IMG/VR virus record: IMGVR_UViG_3300021087_000017
Coordinates: 1 to 55,941 of that record
Source: a virus
Length of the DNA stretch: 55,941 nucleotides
Reading direction: 5' to 3' (one strand)
The first letter of the stretch is position 1; every line of letters starts with the position of its first letter. Below are positions 30,834 to 38,625 of the stretch, one piece after another. The notes below the pieces were generated by a model. That model searched no databases, had not been told where the DNA came from, and was given only the letters and a program-made list of their open reading frames with translations. The position numbers and the translations under genes were made by a program.

Positions 30834-31682
30834 ATGCAACACCCTGCTGAACTGGCGGTGCATCAGTACCTTGATGACGCCACTAATAATAAAACAGAGA
30901 TGTCTGAAGACACAATAGAGGCTGTGTGTACACAAATCGGGGATGCTCTGCGCCGTCAGTTTGGCAAGGACTCCAGTAACAGAAAGGATTTTAAACTACG
31001 TATGTCTAATGTTGGGCGTCCCTATTGTCAGCTTTGGTATAGCAAAAACAAACCGGAGGTAGCAAGACCAAAGGCAACAACATTCGTAATGAACATGATG
31101 ATAGGTGACATAGTAGAAGCCGTGTTTAAAGCGGTACTTACCGAAGCAGGAGTAAAGTATGAAGATAGTGAACAGGTTACTCTTAAACTTACAGACGGCA
31201 CCACTATATCTGGAACTACTGATCTTAGTATTGATGGTGCTGTTGACGACATCAAGTCTGCCTCGAATTGGTCATACCGTAATAAGTTTTCTTCTTATGC
31301 GGACCTAGAAAAGTCAGACTCGTTTGGTTACGTTGGTCAACTAGCTGGTTATGCTAAGGCTTCCAACAAAAAAGCCGGTGGCTGGTGGGTCATTAACAAG
31401 GCTACTGGTGAGTTTAAATATGTTCCTGCTTCAGGATTGAATACGGAGGAAGAGTTTGCTAAAATAGAAACAGTAAAGACTAAGCTGGATGATAACAAAT
31501 TCAGCAGGTCGTTTGATAAAAAACCAGAGTTCTTTAGGGGTAGGTCTACAGGTAGGTATGTGTTAGGGATTACATGCGGGTTCTGCGATTATAAAACAGA
31601 TTGTTGGCCCACATTAGAGGAGCTTCCTTCCATACCCTCCAAAGCTAAAGACCCTAAAGTAGTTAATTACATTACGGAATAG
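30834..31682 (+). CDS. PD-(D/E)XK exonuclease (RecB/Cas4-like)
   Basis: The 282-residue protein has the nuclease core in ISGTTDLSIDGAVDDIKSAS, with the acidic residue and DxK pair, followed by the motif GYVGQLAGYAKAS (QxxxY). C-terminal Cys residues (ITCGFCDYKTDCW) might bind a metal or an Fe-S cluster as in Cas4/AddB relatives. It likely degrades host DNA or processes ends. It sits between the SSB-like and endonuclease I genes. Confidence 0.75.
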   Translation: MQHPAELAVHQYLDDATNNKTEMSEDTIEAVCTQIGDALRRQFGKDSSNRKDFKLRMSNVGRPYCQLWYSKNKPEVARPKATTFVMNMMIGDIVEAVFKAVLTEAGVKYEDSEQVTLKLTDGTTISGTTDLSIDGAVDDIKSASNWSYRNKFSSYADLEKSDSFGYVGQLAGYAKASNKKAGGWWVINKATGEFKYVPASGLNTEEEFAKIETVKTKLDDNKFSRSFDKKPEFFRGRSTGRYVLGITCGFCDYKTDCWPTLEELPSIPSKAKDPKVVNYITE

Positions 31683-31692
31683 TCTTTCTGGT

Positions 31693-32136
31693 ATGAATTA
31701 CAAACAGTATAGTGCTGCCAGAAAGCATGGGTATAGGTCCGGGTTAGAAGTTAAAGTCTCACAATACCTCGACACTAAAAAGATAAGCTTTAAATACGAG
31801 GCTATTAAAATAGAGTGGGAAGACTTGGCTTACCGGACCTATACACCCGACTTCATATTGCCTAACAATATAATCATAGAAGTTAAGGGCAGGTTTGTTA
31901 CACAGGATAGGAGAAAACATAGAGAGATACAACGTCAACATCCACACCTAGACATCAGGTTTATTTTTGAAAACAGTAACAGAAAGCTTTACAAGGGAGC
32001 CAAGTCCACGTATAAAGAGTGGTGCGAAAAGTATGGCTTCCTTTGTTATGATAGGATCATACCCGAAAGCTGGCTGAAGGAGAAGCGTCTTCCTAAGCTG
32101 AATAAATTTATAGCCTGTAAGGAGAAGAGGATATAA
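31693..32136 (+). CDS. T7-type endonuclease I (Holliday junction resolvase)
   Basis: The 147-residue protein matches T7 gp3. The catalytic residues are visible as YRSGLE, YTPDFILP and IIEVKG (E, D, E and K of the active site). It resolves branched DNA before packaging and helps break down host DNA. The basic C-terminus is as in the family. It follows the exonuclease gene by 10 bases. Confidence 0.88.
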   Translation: MNYKQYSAARKHGYRSGLEVKVSQYLDTKKISFKYEAIKIEWEDLAYRTYTPDFILPNNIIIEVKGRFVTQDRRKHREIQRQHPHLDIRFIFENSNRKLYKGAKSTYKEWCEKYGFLCYDRIIPESWLKEKRLPKLNKFIACKEKRI

Positions 32137-32139
32137 GGA

Positions 32140-32487
32140 ATGACAACATATGAAGTAGACCCTAATGATTTCCTCATACAGATAAGTCCTAGCGTTGATG
32201 AGGAGCATAACTGGACAGGAGAAATATCTATTGACTTAATTATAAGTACCTCTGCATCTTTATGTGACGCTGATCATAATAGAATACTAACTCTAGCAAA
32301 AACTATATGTGCTGCTGTGCCTATGTATGAAGATGATCCAGATTTATATGACCGGGCAATGGAATACGTTGCTATATCAGAGGGTGTAGCTAATGATACA
32401 GCTAAGGATGACCCCTACTTTTTTAAACAGAACTACACATCAGAAGGTAACATAATAAGTGTTAACTTCAATAAAGAAGGAAAATAA
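32140..32487 (+). CDS. Acidic protein, unknown
   Basis: The 115-residue acidic protein begins MTTYEVDPNDFLIQISPSVD and ends NIISVNFNKEGK. It lies between endonuclease I and the DUF3310 gene. No motif is recognised. Its charge pattern (many Asp) suggests a cytosolic regulator or inhibitor. Confidence 0.6.
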   Translation: MTTYEVDPNDFLIQISPSVDEEHNWTGEISIDLIISTSASLCDADHNRILTLAKTICAAVPMYEDDPDLYDRAMEYVAISEGVANDTAKDDPYFFKQNYTSEGNIISVNFNKEGK

Positions 32488-32488
32488 G

Positions 32489-32728
32489 ATGGATAACCTA
32501 GATGATATTGTACGTCCACCCCATTATAAAAAGGGCGTTATAGAAACGATTGAGCTAATTAAATCTAGTATGTCTATAGATGAATACAAAGGATATCTTA
32601 TGGGTAACATCTTAAAATATATCTGTAGACATAAGCATAAAAATCCAGCGGAGCCGTGGAAGGATTTGAAGAAAGCCGAATGGTATCTAACGGCTCTAAT
32701 AAAAGAGGAAGCTAATGATGGCGACTAA
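32489..32728 (+). CDS. DUF3310 protein (T7 gp1.7-like nucleotide kinase family)
   Basis: The 79-residue protein matches DUF3310 through RPPHYKKGVIETIELI, YLMGNILKYICRHKHKN and DLKKAEWYLTALI. A nucleotide kinase role is known for T7 gp1.7, which contains such a segment. Here it would support the nucleotide supply with RNR and ThyX. An AGAAGGAAAA ribosome site precedes the ATG. Confidence 0.78.
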   Translation: MDNLDDIVRPPHYKKGVIETIELIKSSMSIDEYKGYLMGNILKYICRHKHKNPAEPWKDLKKAEWYLTALIKEEANDGD

Positions 32729-33716
32729 TAGAAAGCAACGTAGAGCAAAGAATAAAAAAAAGGTGGAGGAAAAGGAATACGATCCCTTAGATAATTCCAA
32801 TGACCAACCCTTTAAAGAACACATGCTGCATATGAAAGAGGCGCATGATGTGGGTCACCTTCTGTGGTTACTAAACACGGGTAAGTTAATTCTCCCCCAC
32901 CATGAGCATCAAGAGGGTGCCCTTAATTTGAAGTTACCCTTTGATGAAATAGAGAACAACTATAACAATACAAATCCAAACATCGTAGTCATAGACGACT
33001 TTATGAACCCCGAAGCCCTACAAAAACTAAAGACGTATTGCTTAGAGTTTCCTTTTTGGAATACCATTTATGGTAGGGGGTACTTAGGTGCATTCAGAGA
33101 GAACGGTTTCTCACCGCAGACATTATCTACTCTGTCTCTGGAGATGGTAACTCACATGCCAAACATATTTGATGATGTGAATAAACGAAACCTATCACAG
33201 ATGTGGGCATTTAAGTATGAGTCCAAGTGTCCCGGCATTGATATCCATGCGGACTTTGCAGCCGTCAATGTAAACTTTTGGATCACGCCTACAAAAGCAA
33301 ACAGAGATTACGACGAAGAGAAAGACATAGGTAAGACAGGGGGCATGTGGATTTGGGATACAGGTGCTCCTCCTGACTGGGACTTTACTCGTTACAATGG
33401 GGATGATAAGACAGAGGTATTAAAATTCTTAGAAGAAAAGGATTCTAGTGCAGTATACGTACCATATAAATATAACAGGTGTGTTATGTTTGACTCTAAT
33501 CTGTTTCATAAAACAGCAGACGTAAACTTTCTTCCCGGCTTTGACAACAAAAGAATAAACGTAACCATGTTGTTTGGTCAACGCGAACATACAGGAGTGG
33601 AACCACAAGACATGGTAGAAGCTGACGCATTGAGGAAGGCTACATCAACGCCTGTTTTAGATACGATTGATGAAGACTCGATCAAGGAGTACGTGGGAAT
33701 TAGGGATGGAGGTTAA
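32715..33716 (+). CDS. 2-oxoglutarate/Fe(II)-type oxygenase
   Basis: The 333-residue protein has the facial triad and co-substrate residue of 2OG-Fe(II) oxygenases: H178-A-D180 in GIDIHADFAAVNVNFWIT, H265 in SNLFHKT and R280 in DNKRINVTM. The N-terminus is basic. Such enzymes hydroxylate proteins or nucleic-acid bases; the substrate is unknown. It overlaps the DUF3310 gene by 14 bases. Its place among DNA-metabolism genes hints at base modification or host protein modification (inference). Confidence 0.75.
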   Translation: MMATNRKQRRAKNKKKVEEKEYDPLDNSNDQPFKEHMLHMKEAHDVGHLLWLLNTGKLILPHHEHQEGALNLKLPFDEIENNYNNTNPNIVVIDDFMNPEALQKLKTYCLEFPFWNTIYGRGYLGAFRENGFSPQTLSTLSLEMVTHMPNIFDDVNKRNLSQMWAFKYESKCPGIDIHADFAAVNVNFWITPTKANRDYDEEKDIGKTGGMWIWDTGAPPDWDFTRYNGDDKTEVLKFLEEKDSSAVYVPYKYNRCVMFDSNLFHKTADVNFLPGFDNKRINVTMLFGQREHTGVEPQDMVEADALRKATSTPVLDTIDEDSIKEYVGIRDGG

Positions 33717-33870
33717 ACTTAAAGTGACTTTAAGAATTGATATAGAGGAGTACCCTATACCAGCAGATGAACTTGTTATACCTGAATTAAAAGATTATAT
33801 TGAGGATATGTTTACTGATGTAGATGGGGTTACTGTTCATAGGATAACAGCCACACAAAATTCTTTATAG
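33706..33870 (+). CDS. Small conserved-looking protein
   Basis: The 54-residue protein begins MEVKLKVTLRIDIEEYPIPA. It has alternating hydrophobic residues, suggesting a small beta sheet plus helix. It starts inside the end of the oxygenase gene. I have the impression of a common marine phage small protein, without known function. Confidence 0.55.
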   Translation: MEVKLKVTLRIDIEEYPIPADELVIPELKDYIEDMFTDVDGVTVHRITATQNSL

Positions 33871-33879
33871 GAGATCAAC

Positions 33880-34038
33880 ATGGAAATACCAATCAATCTC
33901 GTGAACGAAATTATAAACTACCTAGCCCGACAGCCCTATAAGGACGTTGCTAATATAATAGGGGCAGTAATACAACTACAGGCAAGGGAACAGTCCAGCA
34001 CAGAACAGACAGAGCAGAAGGAGCTACCCTTAATATGA
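33880..34038 (+). CDS. Small helical protein before RNR
   Basis: The 52-residue protein after AGGAGATCAAC begins MEIPINLVNEIINYLARQPY. It continues with AVIQLQAREQSSTEQTEQ and ends KELPLI. The stop overlaps the RNR start by 4 bases, so translation is coupled. A partner or regulator of RNR is conceivable. Confidence 0.55.
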   Translation: MEIPINLVNEIINYLARQPYKDVANIIGAVIQLQAREQSSTEQTEQKELPLI

Positions 34039-35948
34039 TAACAGACTATCAGGCATTCATCCATCAGTCACGTTATAGTCGCTGGCTTGATAAGGAGGGG
34101 CGTAGAGAGACATGGGAAGAGACAGTGCGAAGGCTACTAGATTTTTACAAGTCTTTTCTTAAAACAAATCACGGCTATGACATGCCTAAAAAAACGTACA
34201 CTGATCTATACGTAGCTATCGTAACTATGCAGATCATGCCCAGCATGAGAGCTATGATGACGGCTGGCCCTGCATTAGAGCGCAACCATATAGCTGCTTA
34301 TAACTGCAGCTACCTGCCTGTGGACAGCCCTCGCTCCTTTGATGAGTGCCTCTACATCCTGATGCATGGCACAGGTGTAGGCTTTAGCGTGGAGCGTCAG
34401 TTCATCAACCAGCTTCCCACTATCCCTGATCAGTTTGACTCTAGCGAAACTTGTATCGTTGTACAGGACAGTAAGGAAGGTTGGTTCAGATCATTTAAAG
34501 AACTGATTAATCTGTTGTATGCTGGACAGGTTCCTCAATGGGATATGTCTAAGGTACGTCCGCAAGGTGCCAAGCTAAAGACCTTTGGGGGCAGGGCAAG
34601 TGGTCCTGAACCTTTGAATGAACTGTTCAAGTTCACCTGCAACCTATTCAGGAATGCCAGAGGCCGTAAGCTTAATAGCTTGGAGTGTCACGATCTGATG
34701 TGTAAGATTGCTGACGTTGTGGTTGTTGGAGGAGTACGTAGGTCTGCACTGATTAGCCTGTCTAACCTTAGTGATGATCGAATGCGTCATGCTAAGAGTG
34801 GGGATTGGTGGAACACAGAACCTCAACGATCCTTTGCCAATAACTCTGTATGCTATACAGATGGCTTAGATACAGGTTCCTTCCTGCGTGAGTGGAGTGC
34901 CTTGTATGACAGTAAGTCAGGTGAGCGAGGTATCTTCAACCGTCAGGCTGCACAGAAGCAAGCTGCTAAGTATGGACGCCGGGAGTCTGATGTTGACTAC
35001 GGTACAAACCCATGCAGTGAGATCATCCTTAGACCTAAGCAGTTCTGTAACTTGAGTGAGGTTGTTGTAAGGGCAGACGATACGGCAGAATCCTTGCAGG
35101 ATAAGATTGAACTTGCAACTATTCTGGGTACGATCCAGTCTTGCTTCACTGATTTTAAGGGACTAGGTAGGCAGTGGTCTAAGAACACAGAAGAGGAACG
35201 TCTCTTAGGTGTGTCTCTTACAGGCATACTTGACAACGCTATGCTGGCTAATAAGACAAGAGATAGCTTACCTGCGCTGTTAGGTAGTCTTAGGACAGGT
35301 GCAGTTAATACTAACCGTAAGTGGGCAACTATGCTAAACATAGAGCCGTCCGCTGCCATTACTTGTGTTAAGCCTAGTGGTACGGTTAGTCAATTGGTTG
35401 ATGCTGCATCAGGTATACATCCTCGACACTCTGAGTACTACATCAGAACAGTACGTGCAGATAAGAAAGACCCACTGACTTTGTTTATGACGGATGCTGG
35501 GTTCCCTGTCGAGGATGAGAACAAGAAGCCTGAATCAACTGCTGTATTCTCCTTCCCTATTAAAGCACCGAAGGGTGCAATAACAAGGCACGATATGACA
35601 GCTATTGAGCATCTTGAGGTATGGAAAATTTATGCAGAGTATTGGTGTGAACACAAGCCATCCATCACAGTTAGTGTTAAGGAGGATGAGTGGCTAGAGG
35701 TTGGGGCATTTGTATATAAGAACTTTAATGATATGTCAGGTGTAAGTTTTCTACCTATGTCTGAACATATCTATGAGCAAGCGCCTTACCAAGATTGCAC
35801 TAGACAAGAGTACGAAAATCTGTTAGAGTTAATGCCTAGTAAAATAGATTGGAAGAAACTTAGTGAGTATGAAGGTGATGATAATACAATCGCATCACAG
35901 ACGTTTAACTGTGTTGGTGATTTTTGTGAAGTAGTTGACTTAGTTTAG
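34035..35948 (+). CDS. nrdJ: Class II (cobalamin-dependent) ribonucleotide reductase
   Basis: The 637-residue monomeric-type enzyme converts ribonucleotides to deoxyribonucleotides using adenosylcobalamin. Visible motifs are the NPCSEIIL active-site loop with Cys, CNLSEV, the GTGVGFSVER loop and KPSGTVSQ. The C-terminal Cys pair region (FNCVGDFCEV) may relay electrons. No small subunit is present, as expected for class II. The host must provide or take up B12. Neighbours are SufT-like, ThyX and MazG genes. Confidence 0.9.
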   Translation: MITDYQAFIHQSRYSRWLDKEGRRETWEETVRRLLDFYKSFLKTNHGYDMPKKTYTDLYVAIVTMQIMPSMRAMMTAGPALERNHIAAYNCSYLPVDSPRSFDECLYILMHGTGVGFSVERQFINQLPTIPDQFDSSETCIVVQDSKEGWFRSFKELINLLYAGQVPQWDMSKVRPQGAKLKTFGGRASGPEPLNELFKFTCNLFRNARGRKLNSLECHDLMCKIADVVVVGGVRRSALISLSNLSDDRMRHAKSGDWWNTEPQRSFANNSVCYTDGLDTGSFLREWSALYDSKSGERGIFNRQAAQKQAAKYGRRESDVDYGTNPCSEIILRPKQFCNLSEVVVRADDTAESLQDKIELATILGTIQSCFTDFKGLGRQWSKNTEEERLLGVSLTGILDNAMLANKTRDSLPALLGSLRTGAVNTNRKWATMLNIEPSAAITCVKPSGTVSQLVDAASGIHPRHSEYYIRTVRADKKDPLTLFMTDAGFPVEDENKKPESTAVFSFPIKAPKGAITRHDMTAIEHLEVWKIYAEYWCEHKPSITVSVKEDEWLEVGAFVYKNFNDMSGVSFLPMSEHIYEQAPYQDCTRQEYENLLELMPSKIDWKKLSEYEGDDNTIASQTFNCVGDFCEVVDLV

Positions 35949-35956
35949 GAGGGGAC

Positions 35957-36127
35957 ATGGCTTGGTCGAAAGAATTACAGGAGAGTTGGAAGGCACAACA
36001 TGATATTAAAAGTCAACAGAAGGAGTGTGTAGTTTGTGGTTCACCTATTACAAAGGATGAATACAATGAATATAAGATGTGCTCTTGGTGCTATGCAGAG
36101 TCTGTTTTCAAACCGGAAGAACTTTAA
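35957..36127 (+). CDS. Small zinc-finger-like protein
   Basis: The 56-residue protein after GGAGGGG carries CVVCGSP and CSWCYAE, a four-Cys zinc-ribbon pattern. It lies directly downstream of RNR. It might be a redox or zinc protein. It ends in TAATG overlap with another short frame. Confidence 0.6.
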   Translation: MAWSKELQESWKAQHDIKSQQKECVVCGSPITKDEYNEYKMCSWCYAESVFKPEEL

Positions 36128-36234
36128 TGTTTTTAAACAGATACGGAAAAAGTTCAGACAGTGGCTCAACAAGAGTGATCAACCTAGATACCTATCCGGT
36201 AAGGGGAGACTTAAATGACAGCAGCAACAGATAA
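36127..36234 (+). CDS. Possible 35-residue peptide
   Basis: An ATG overlaps the previous stop and opens a short frame (MFLNRYGKSSDSGSTRVINL...). It ends within the start of the SufT-like gene. The coupling is good, but the short length leaves doubt. Confidence 0.35.
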   Translation: MFLNRYGKSSDSGSTRVINLDTYPVRGDLNDSSNR

Positions 36235-36586
36235 ACTAAAACTTCTTAGGGAGAAGATCAAAAGGGAAAAGGATATATCACTTCCTATAGATAAACAGCA
36301 CATCATAAACAATCTCAAGGAGGTGTATGATCCAGAGATGTCGGGAGTTAGTGTGTATGATTTGGGTCTGATCTATAAGATAGATACAGATGAGGAGGAA
36401 GGGGTAGTTGACATTACGCATACTCTCACCAGTGCATTTTGTCCTTATGCGGATGAGATTGTCCACGCTATTCACAAGGCGGGGGAGGTGGAGAATGTTG
36501 AATCAGTTAATGTCATTACAACATTTGATCCACCATTCAATATGGATAAGGTTCCGTATGAAACTAAACTAATGTTAGGGTGGTAA
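36215..36586 (+). CDS. SufT/MIP18 (DUF59)-type Fe-S assembly protein
   Basis: The 123-residue protein matches the MIP18/DUF59 fold: LKEVYDPEMSGVSVYDLGLI, then DITHTLTSAFCPYADEI with the conserved Cys, and TFDPPFNMDKV. Family members help insert Fe-S clusters into proteins. In this operon it could mature an Fe-S or metal protein of the phage (RecB-like exonuclease, or a host redox partner of RNR). A GGGGAGACTT ribosome site precedes the ATG. Confidence 0.8.
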   Translation: MTAATDKLKLLREKIKREKDISLPIDKQHIINNLKEVYDPEMSGVSVYDLGLIYKIDTDEEEGVVDITHTLTSAFCPYADEIVHAIHKAGEVENVESVNVITTFDPPFNMDKVPYETKLMLGW

Positions 36587-36587
36587 G

Positions 36588-37265
36588 ATGGAAGTTAAAT
36601 ACATTAACCATATGGGTAGTGATTTGTCAGTAGTTAATGCTGCCCGTGTATCTTTTGGTAAGCGTTCTGTAGAAGAATGTTATGACCAGATAGATGTAGA
36701 TGGCTACCAACTTACTATCCCACATATCAACAGCAAGGATAGGGGGTTGCTTAGGTACCTTGCTTTACATGAGCACTGGACACCCTTTGCACATACTGCT
36801 TTGACCTACTATATCAAGGCTCCTATTTTTGTAGCTAGACAATTGGGTAAACATCAGGTAGGGTTGGTATGGAATGAGGTAAGCCGAAGGTATGTTGACT
36901 ATACACCAGAGCTTTATAGTCCTGAAGAATGGAGGTTAGCTTCTAAAGATAAGAAACAGGGTAGCTCTGATGAGACTACAGAGTACAGTGTACAGCCCGC
37001 TCATGTGTTCGCTCTTCAATGCTATCAGAATATGATAGAGACAGGTATAGCACCTGAACAAGCCCGTATGGTCCTTCCTCAATCCGCCTATACGGAATGG
37101 TACTGGACAGGAAGTCTGTCTGCATTTCATAGAGTGTATGCACAACGGATTGCAGAGGATGCACAGAAAGAAACTCGTTATGTTGCCCAGCAAATTGGAG
37201 AGGTGTGTGCTAAGTTGTTTCCTGTTAGCTGGAGAAATCTTATTGAAACCGGAGAGTATTTATAA
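36588..37265 (+). CDS. thyX: Flavin-dependent thymidylate synthase ThyX
   Basis: The 225-residue ThyX makes dTMP from dUMP with FAD and methylene-tetrahydrofolate. The signature region reads ARQLGKHQVGLVWNEVSRRY, where the classic RHRxxS box is varied to KHQ...S. Other matches are VVNAARVSFGKRS, LRYLALHEHWTPFAHTALT and MVLPQSAYTEWYWTGS. It starts one base after the SufT-like stop. It supplies thymidine with RNR. Confidence 0.9.
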   Translation: MEVKYINHMGSDLSVVNAARVSFGKRSVEECYDQIDVDGYQLTIPHINSKDRGLLRYLALHEHWTPFAHTALTYYIKAPIFVARQLGKHQVGLVWNEVSRRYVDYTPELYSPEEWRLASKDKKQGSSDETTEYSVQPAHVFALQCYQNMIETGIAPEQARMVLPQSAYTEWYWTGSLSAFHRVYAQRIAEDAQKETRYVAQQIGEVCAKLFPVSWRNLIETGEYL

Positions 37266-37276
37266 GGAGTAATAAA

Positions 37277-37759
37277 ATGAAACAGGTAGACATTACACTT
37301 GATATGATTGACAACGCCCGACAGAAGGCAGCAGAGATGGGCCGGTTAAATAATTCTATATTATATGGAGGAGGAAATATCGCAGGTTTTGTGGGAGAGC
37401 AGTTAGCTCTAGCCTGTCTAGGAGGTACGTGGGAAAATACCTATGAGTATGATCTCGTAATGTCTAACGGTACTAAGGTAGATGTCAAGACTAAACAGAC
37501 ATCAGTAGAGCCTCTGCTACACTACGACTGTAGCATTGCTAAGTATAATACTAAGCAGGACTGCGATGTCTATGCCTTTGTCCGGGTCAAAAAAGACTTG
37601 ACAGAAGGCTGGTATTTAGGTATGCTAGGCAAGGATGAATATTTTAAGAAGGCTACTTTTTTAAAGAAGGGGGATGTTGATCCTAGTAATAACTACACAG
37701 TCAGGGCAGATTGCTATAACCTAAAGATTAACCAATTAAATGAGGAACTACATGGCTAG
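37277..37759 (+). CDS. PD-(D/E)XK-like nuclease, putative
   Basis: The 160-residue protein shows a restriction-nuclease-like pattern: GFVGEQLALACLGG with Glu, then YEYDLVMSNGTKVDVKTKQT with D and the DVK motif. It could degrade host DNA or act in repair or recombination. An AAGGAG ribosome site lies just after thyX. The call rests on motif spacing only. Confidence 0.6.
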   Translation: MKQVDITLDMIDNARQKAAEMGRLNNSILYGGGNIAGFVGEQLALACLGGTWENTYEYDLVMSNGTKVDVKTKQTSVEPLLHYDCSIAKYNTKQDCDVYAFVRVKKDLTEGWYLGMLGKDEYFKKATFLKKGDVDPSNNYTVRADCYNLKINQLNEELHG

Positions 37760-37991
37760 GAGTAAAATTTATTACGAGAAGTATTCTATGCCTCCCTTGA
37801 AGATACAGTACAAGGCAGGTTATGAAGCTTTTAAAAGCAGACGACAGTGGACTAGGAAGTCCCGTAGGGGTGCAACTATAATCATCACCGCTAATCCCTA
37901 CCCTAAAGAAACTATGCAGTATAAGGAGTGGGAGAGGGGCTATAGCCGTGCCTACTTCGATAAGTTAAAAGAGTGGGAAACAATTAGATGA
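37752..37991 (+). CDS. Ribosome-modulation-factor-like small protein
   Basis: The 79-residue basic protein starts at an ATG with GAGGAAC, 8 bases inside the previous gene. The pattern YKAGYEAFKSRR...NPYPKETMQYKEWERGYSRA recalls the GY-A-G...PY...W-GW-A spacing of RMF and related proteins. It could bind ribosomes or RNA. The resemblance is short, so this is a hypothesis. Confidence 0.45.
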   Translation: MARSKIYYEKYSMPPLKIQYKAGYEAFKSRRQWTRKSRRGATIIITANPYPKETMQYKEWERGYSRAYFDKLKEWETIR

Positions 37992-38368
37992 GAAGCCTAG
38001 AAGATGAAGCGGAGGAATTTATGAAAGAAAAAGGAAGCGCCTTTACGTTCGATGCCTATCAGGCAGAGGCTAAGGAGACAGCTATCTATCCTCACAATAT
38101 GAAGATACTATATCCTGCACTTGGCCTGACAGGAGAGGCAGGAGAGGTAGCCAACAAGGTAAAGAAGATTGTGAGGGATGGACTAGATAACATGCCACCT
38201 GATTGGAGGGAACAAATAGCGGGAGAGTTAGGTGATGTACTGTGGTACTGTTCAGCCATAGCCACTGATCTTAATATGTCTCTAGGTCAGATAGCCATGA
38301 GCAACAGGAATAAACTAAGCTCACGTAAAGAAAGGGGAAAGATAGGTGGATTTGGAGACACTCGTTAA
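37988..38368 (+). CDS. mazG: MazG-type nucleotide pyrophosphohydrolase
   Basis: The 126-residue protein has the all-alpha NTP-PPase motifs GLTGEAGEVANKVKKIVRDG and ELGDVLWYCSAIATDLN. MazG hydrolyses NTPs/dNTPs (or ppGpp in proposals for marine phages). It is common in marine phages and fits the nucleotide-supply set. It overlaps both neighbouring genes, so the end of the convoy is translated as a block. Confidence 0.85.
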   Translation: MRSLEDEAEEFMKEKGSAFTFDAYQAEAKETAIYPHNMKILYPALGLTGEAGEVANKVKKIVRDGLDNMPPDWREQIAGELGDVLWYCSAIATDLNMSLGQIAMSNRNKLSSRKERGKIGGFGDTR

Positions 38369-38612
38369 AAAGATAACACCCTATAAAGATAGAAGCTGGT
38401 ACATCAAATGGTGCGCCAGCTTCATTCTTTTAGGGGCCATTGCTATTAGGTCAGCAGGTATCCATCACGAGTTAGATATCATACTTAGTTGTATAGGAAC
38501 AGCTATGTGGGGTTACGTAGGTTTTATATGGCACGATAGAGCGTTGATAGTTGTTAACTCTGTGGCCTGTGCAATGCTTATAGTGGCCTTATTAAAAATG
38601 TTTTTGTTGTAG
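38346..38612 (+). CDS. Small multi-span membrane protein, last rightward gene
   Basis: The 88-residue protein has two or three membrane helices (WCASFILLGAIAIRSAG, IILSCIGTAMWGYVGFIW, VNSVACAMLIVALLKMFLL). It begins within mazG. It ends 5 bases before the end of the convergent 1357-residue gene. The function is unknown. Confidence 0.6.
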   Translation: MDLETLVKKITPYKDRSWYIKWCASFILLGAIAIRSAGIHHELDIILSCIGTAMWGYVGFIWHDRALIVVNSVACAMLIVALLKMFLL

Positions 38613-38625
38613 GAGAGTTACCTAC
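38609..38625. terminator. Short hairpin at the convergence point
   Basis: GTAGG (38609-38613) and CCTAC (38621-38625) form a 5-bp stem over a 7-base loop across the gap between the converging genes. It is too weak and lacks a U-tract to be a convincing terminator. It is the only candidate seen there. Confidence 0.25.

Noticed and set aside
36036-36218. 60-codon plus-strand ORF overlapping the zinc-finger gene
   Set aside because: It runs through the middle of a well-supported small gene in another frame and lacks a ribosome site.
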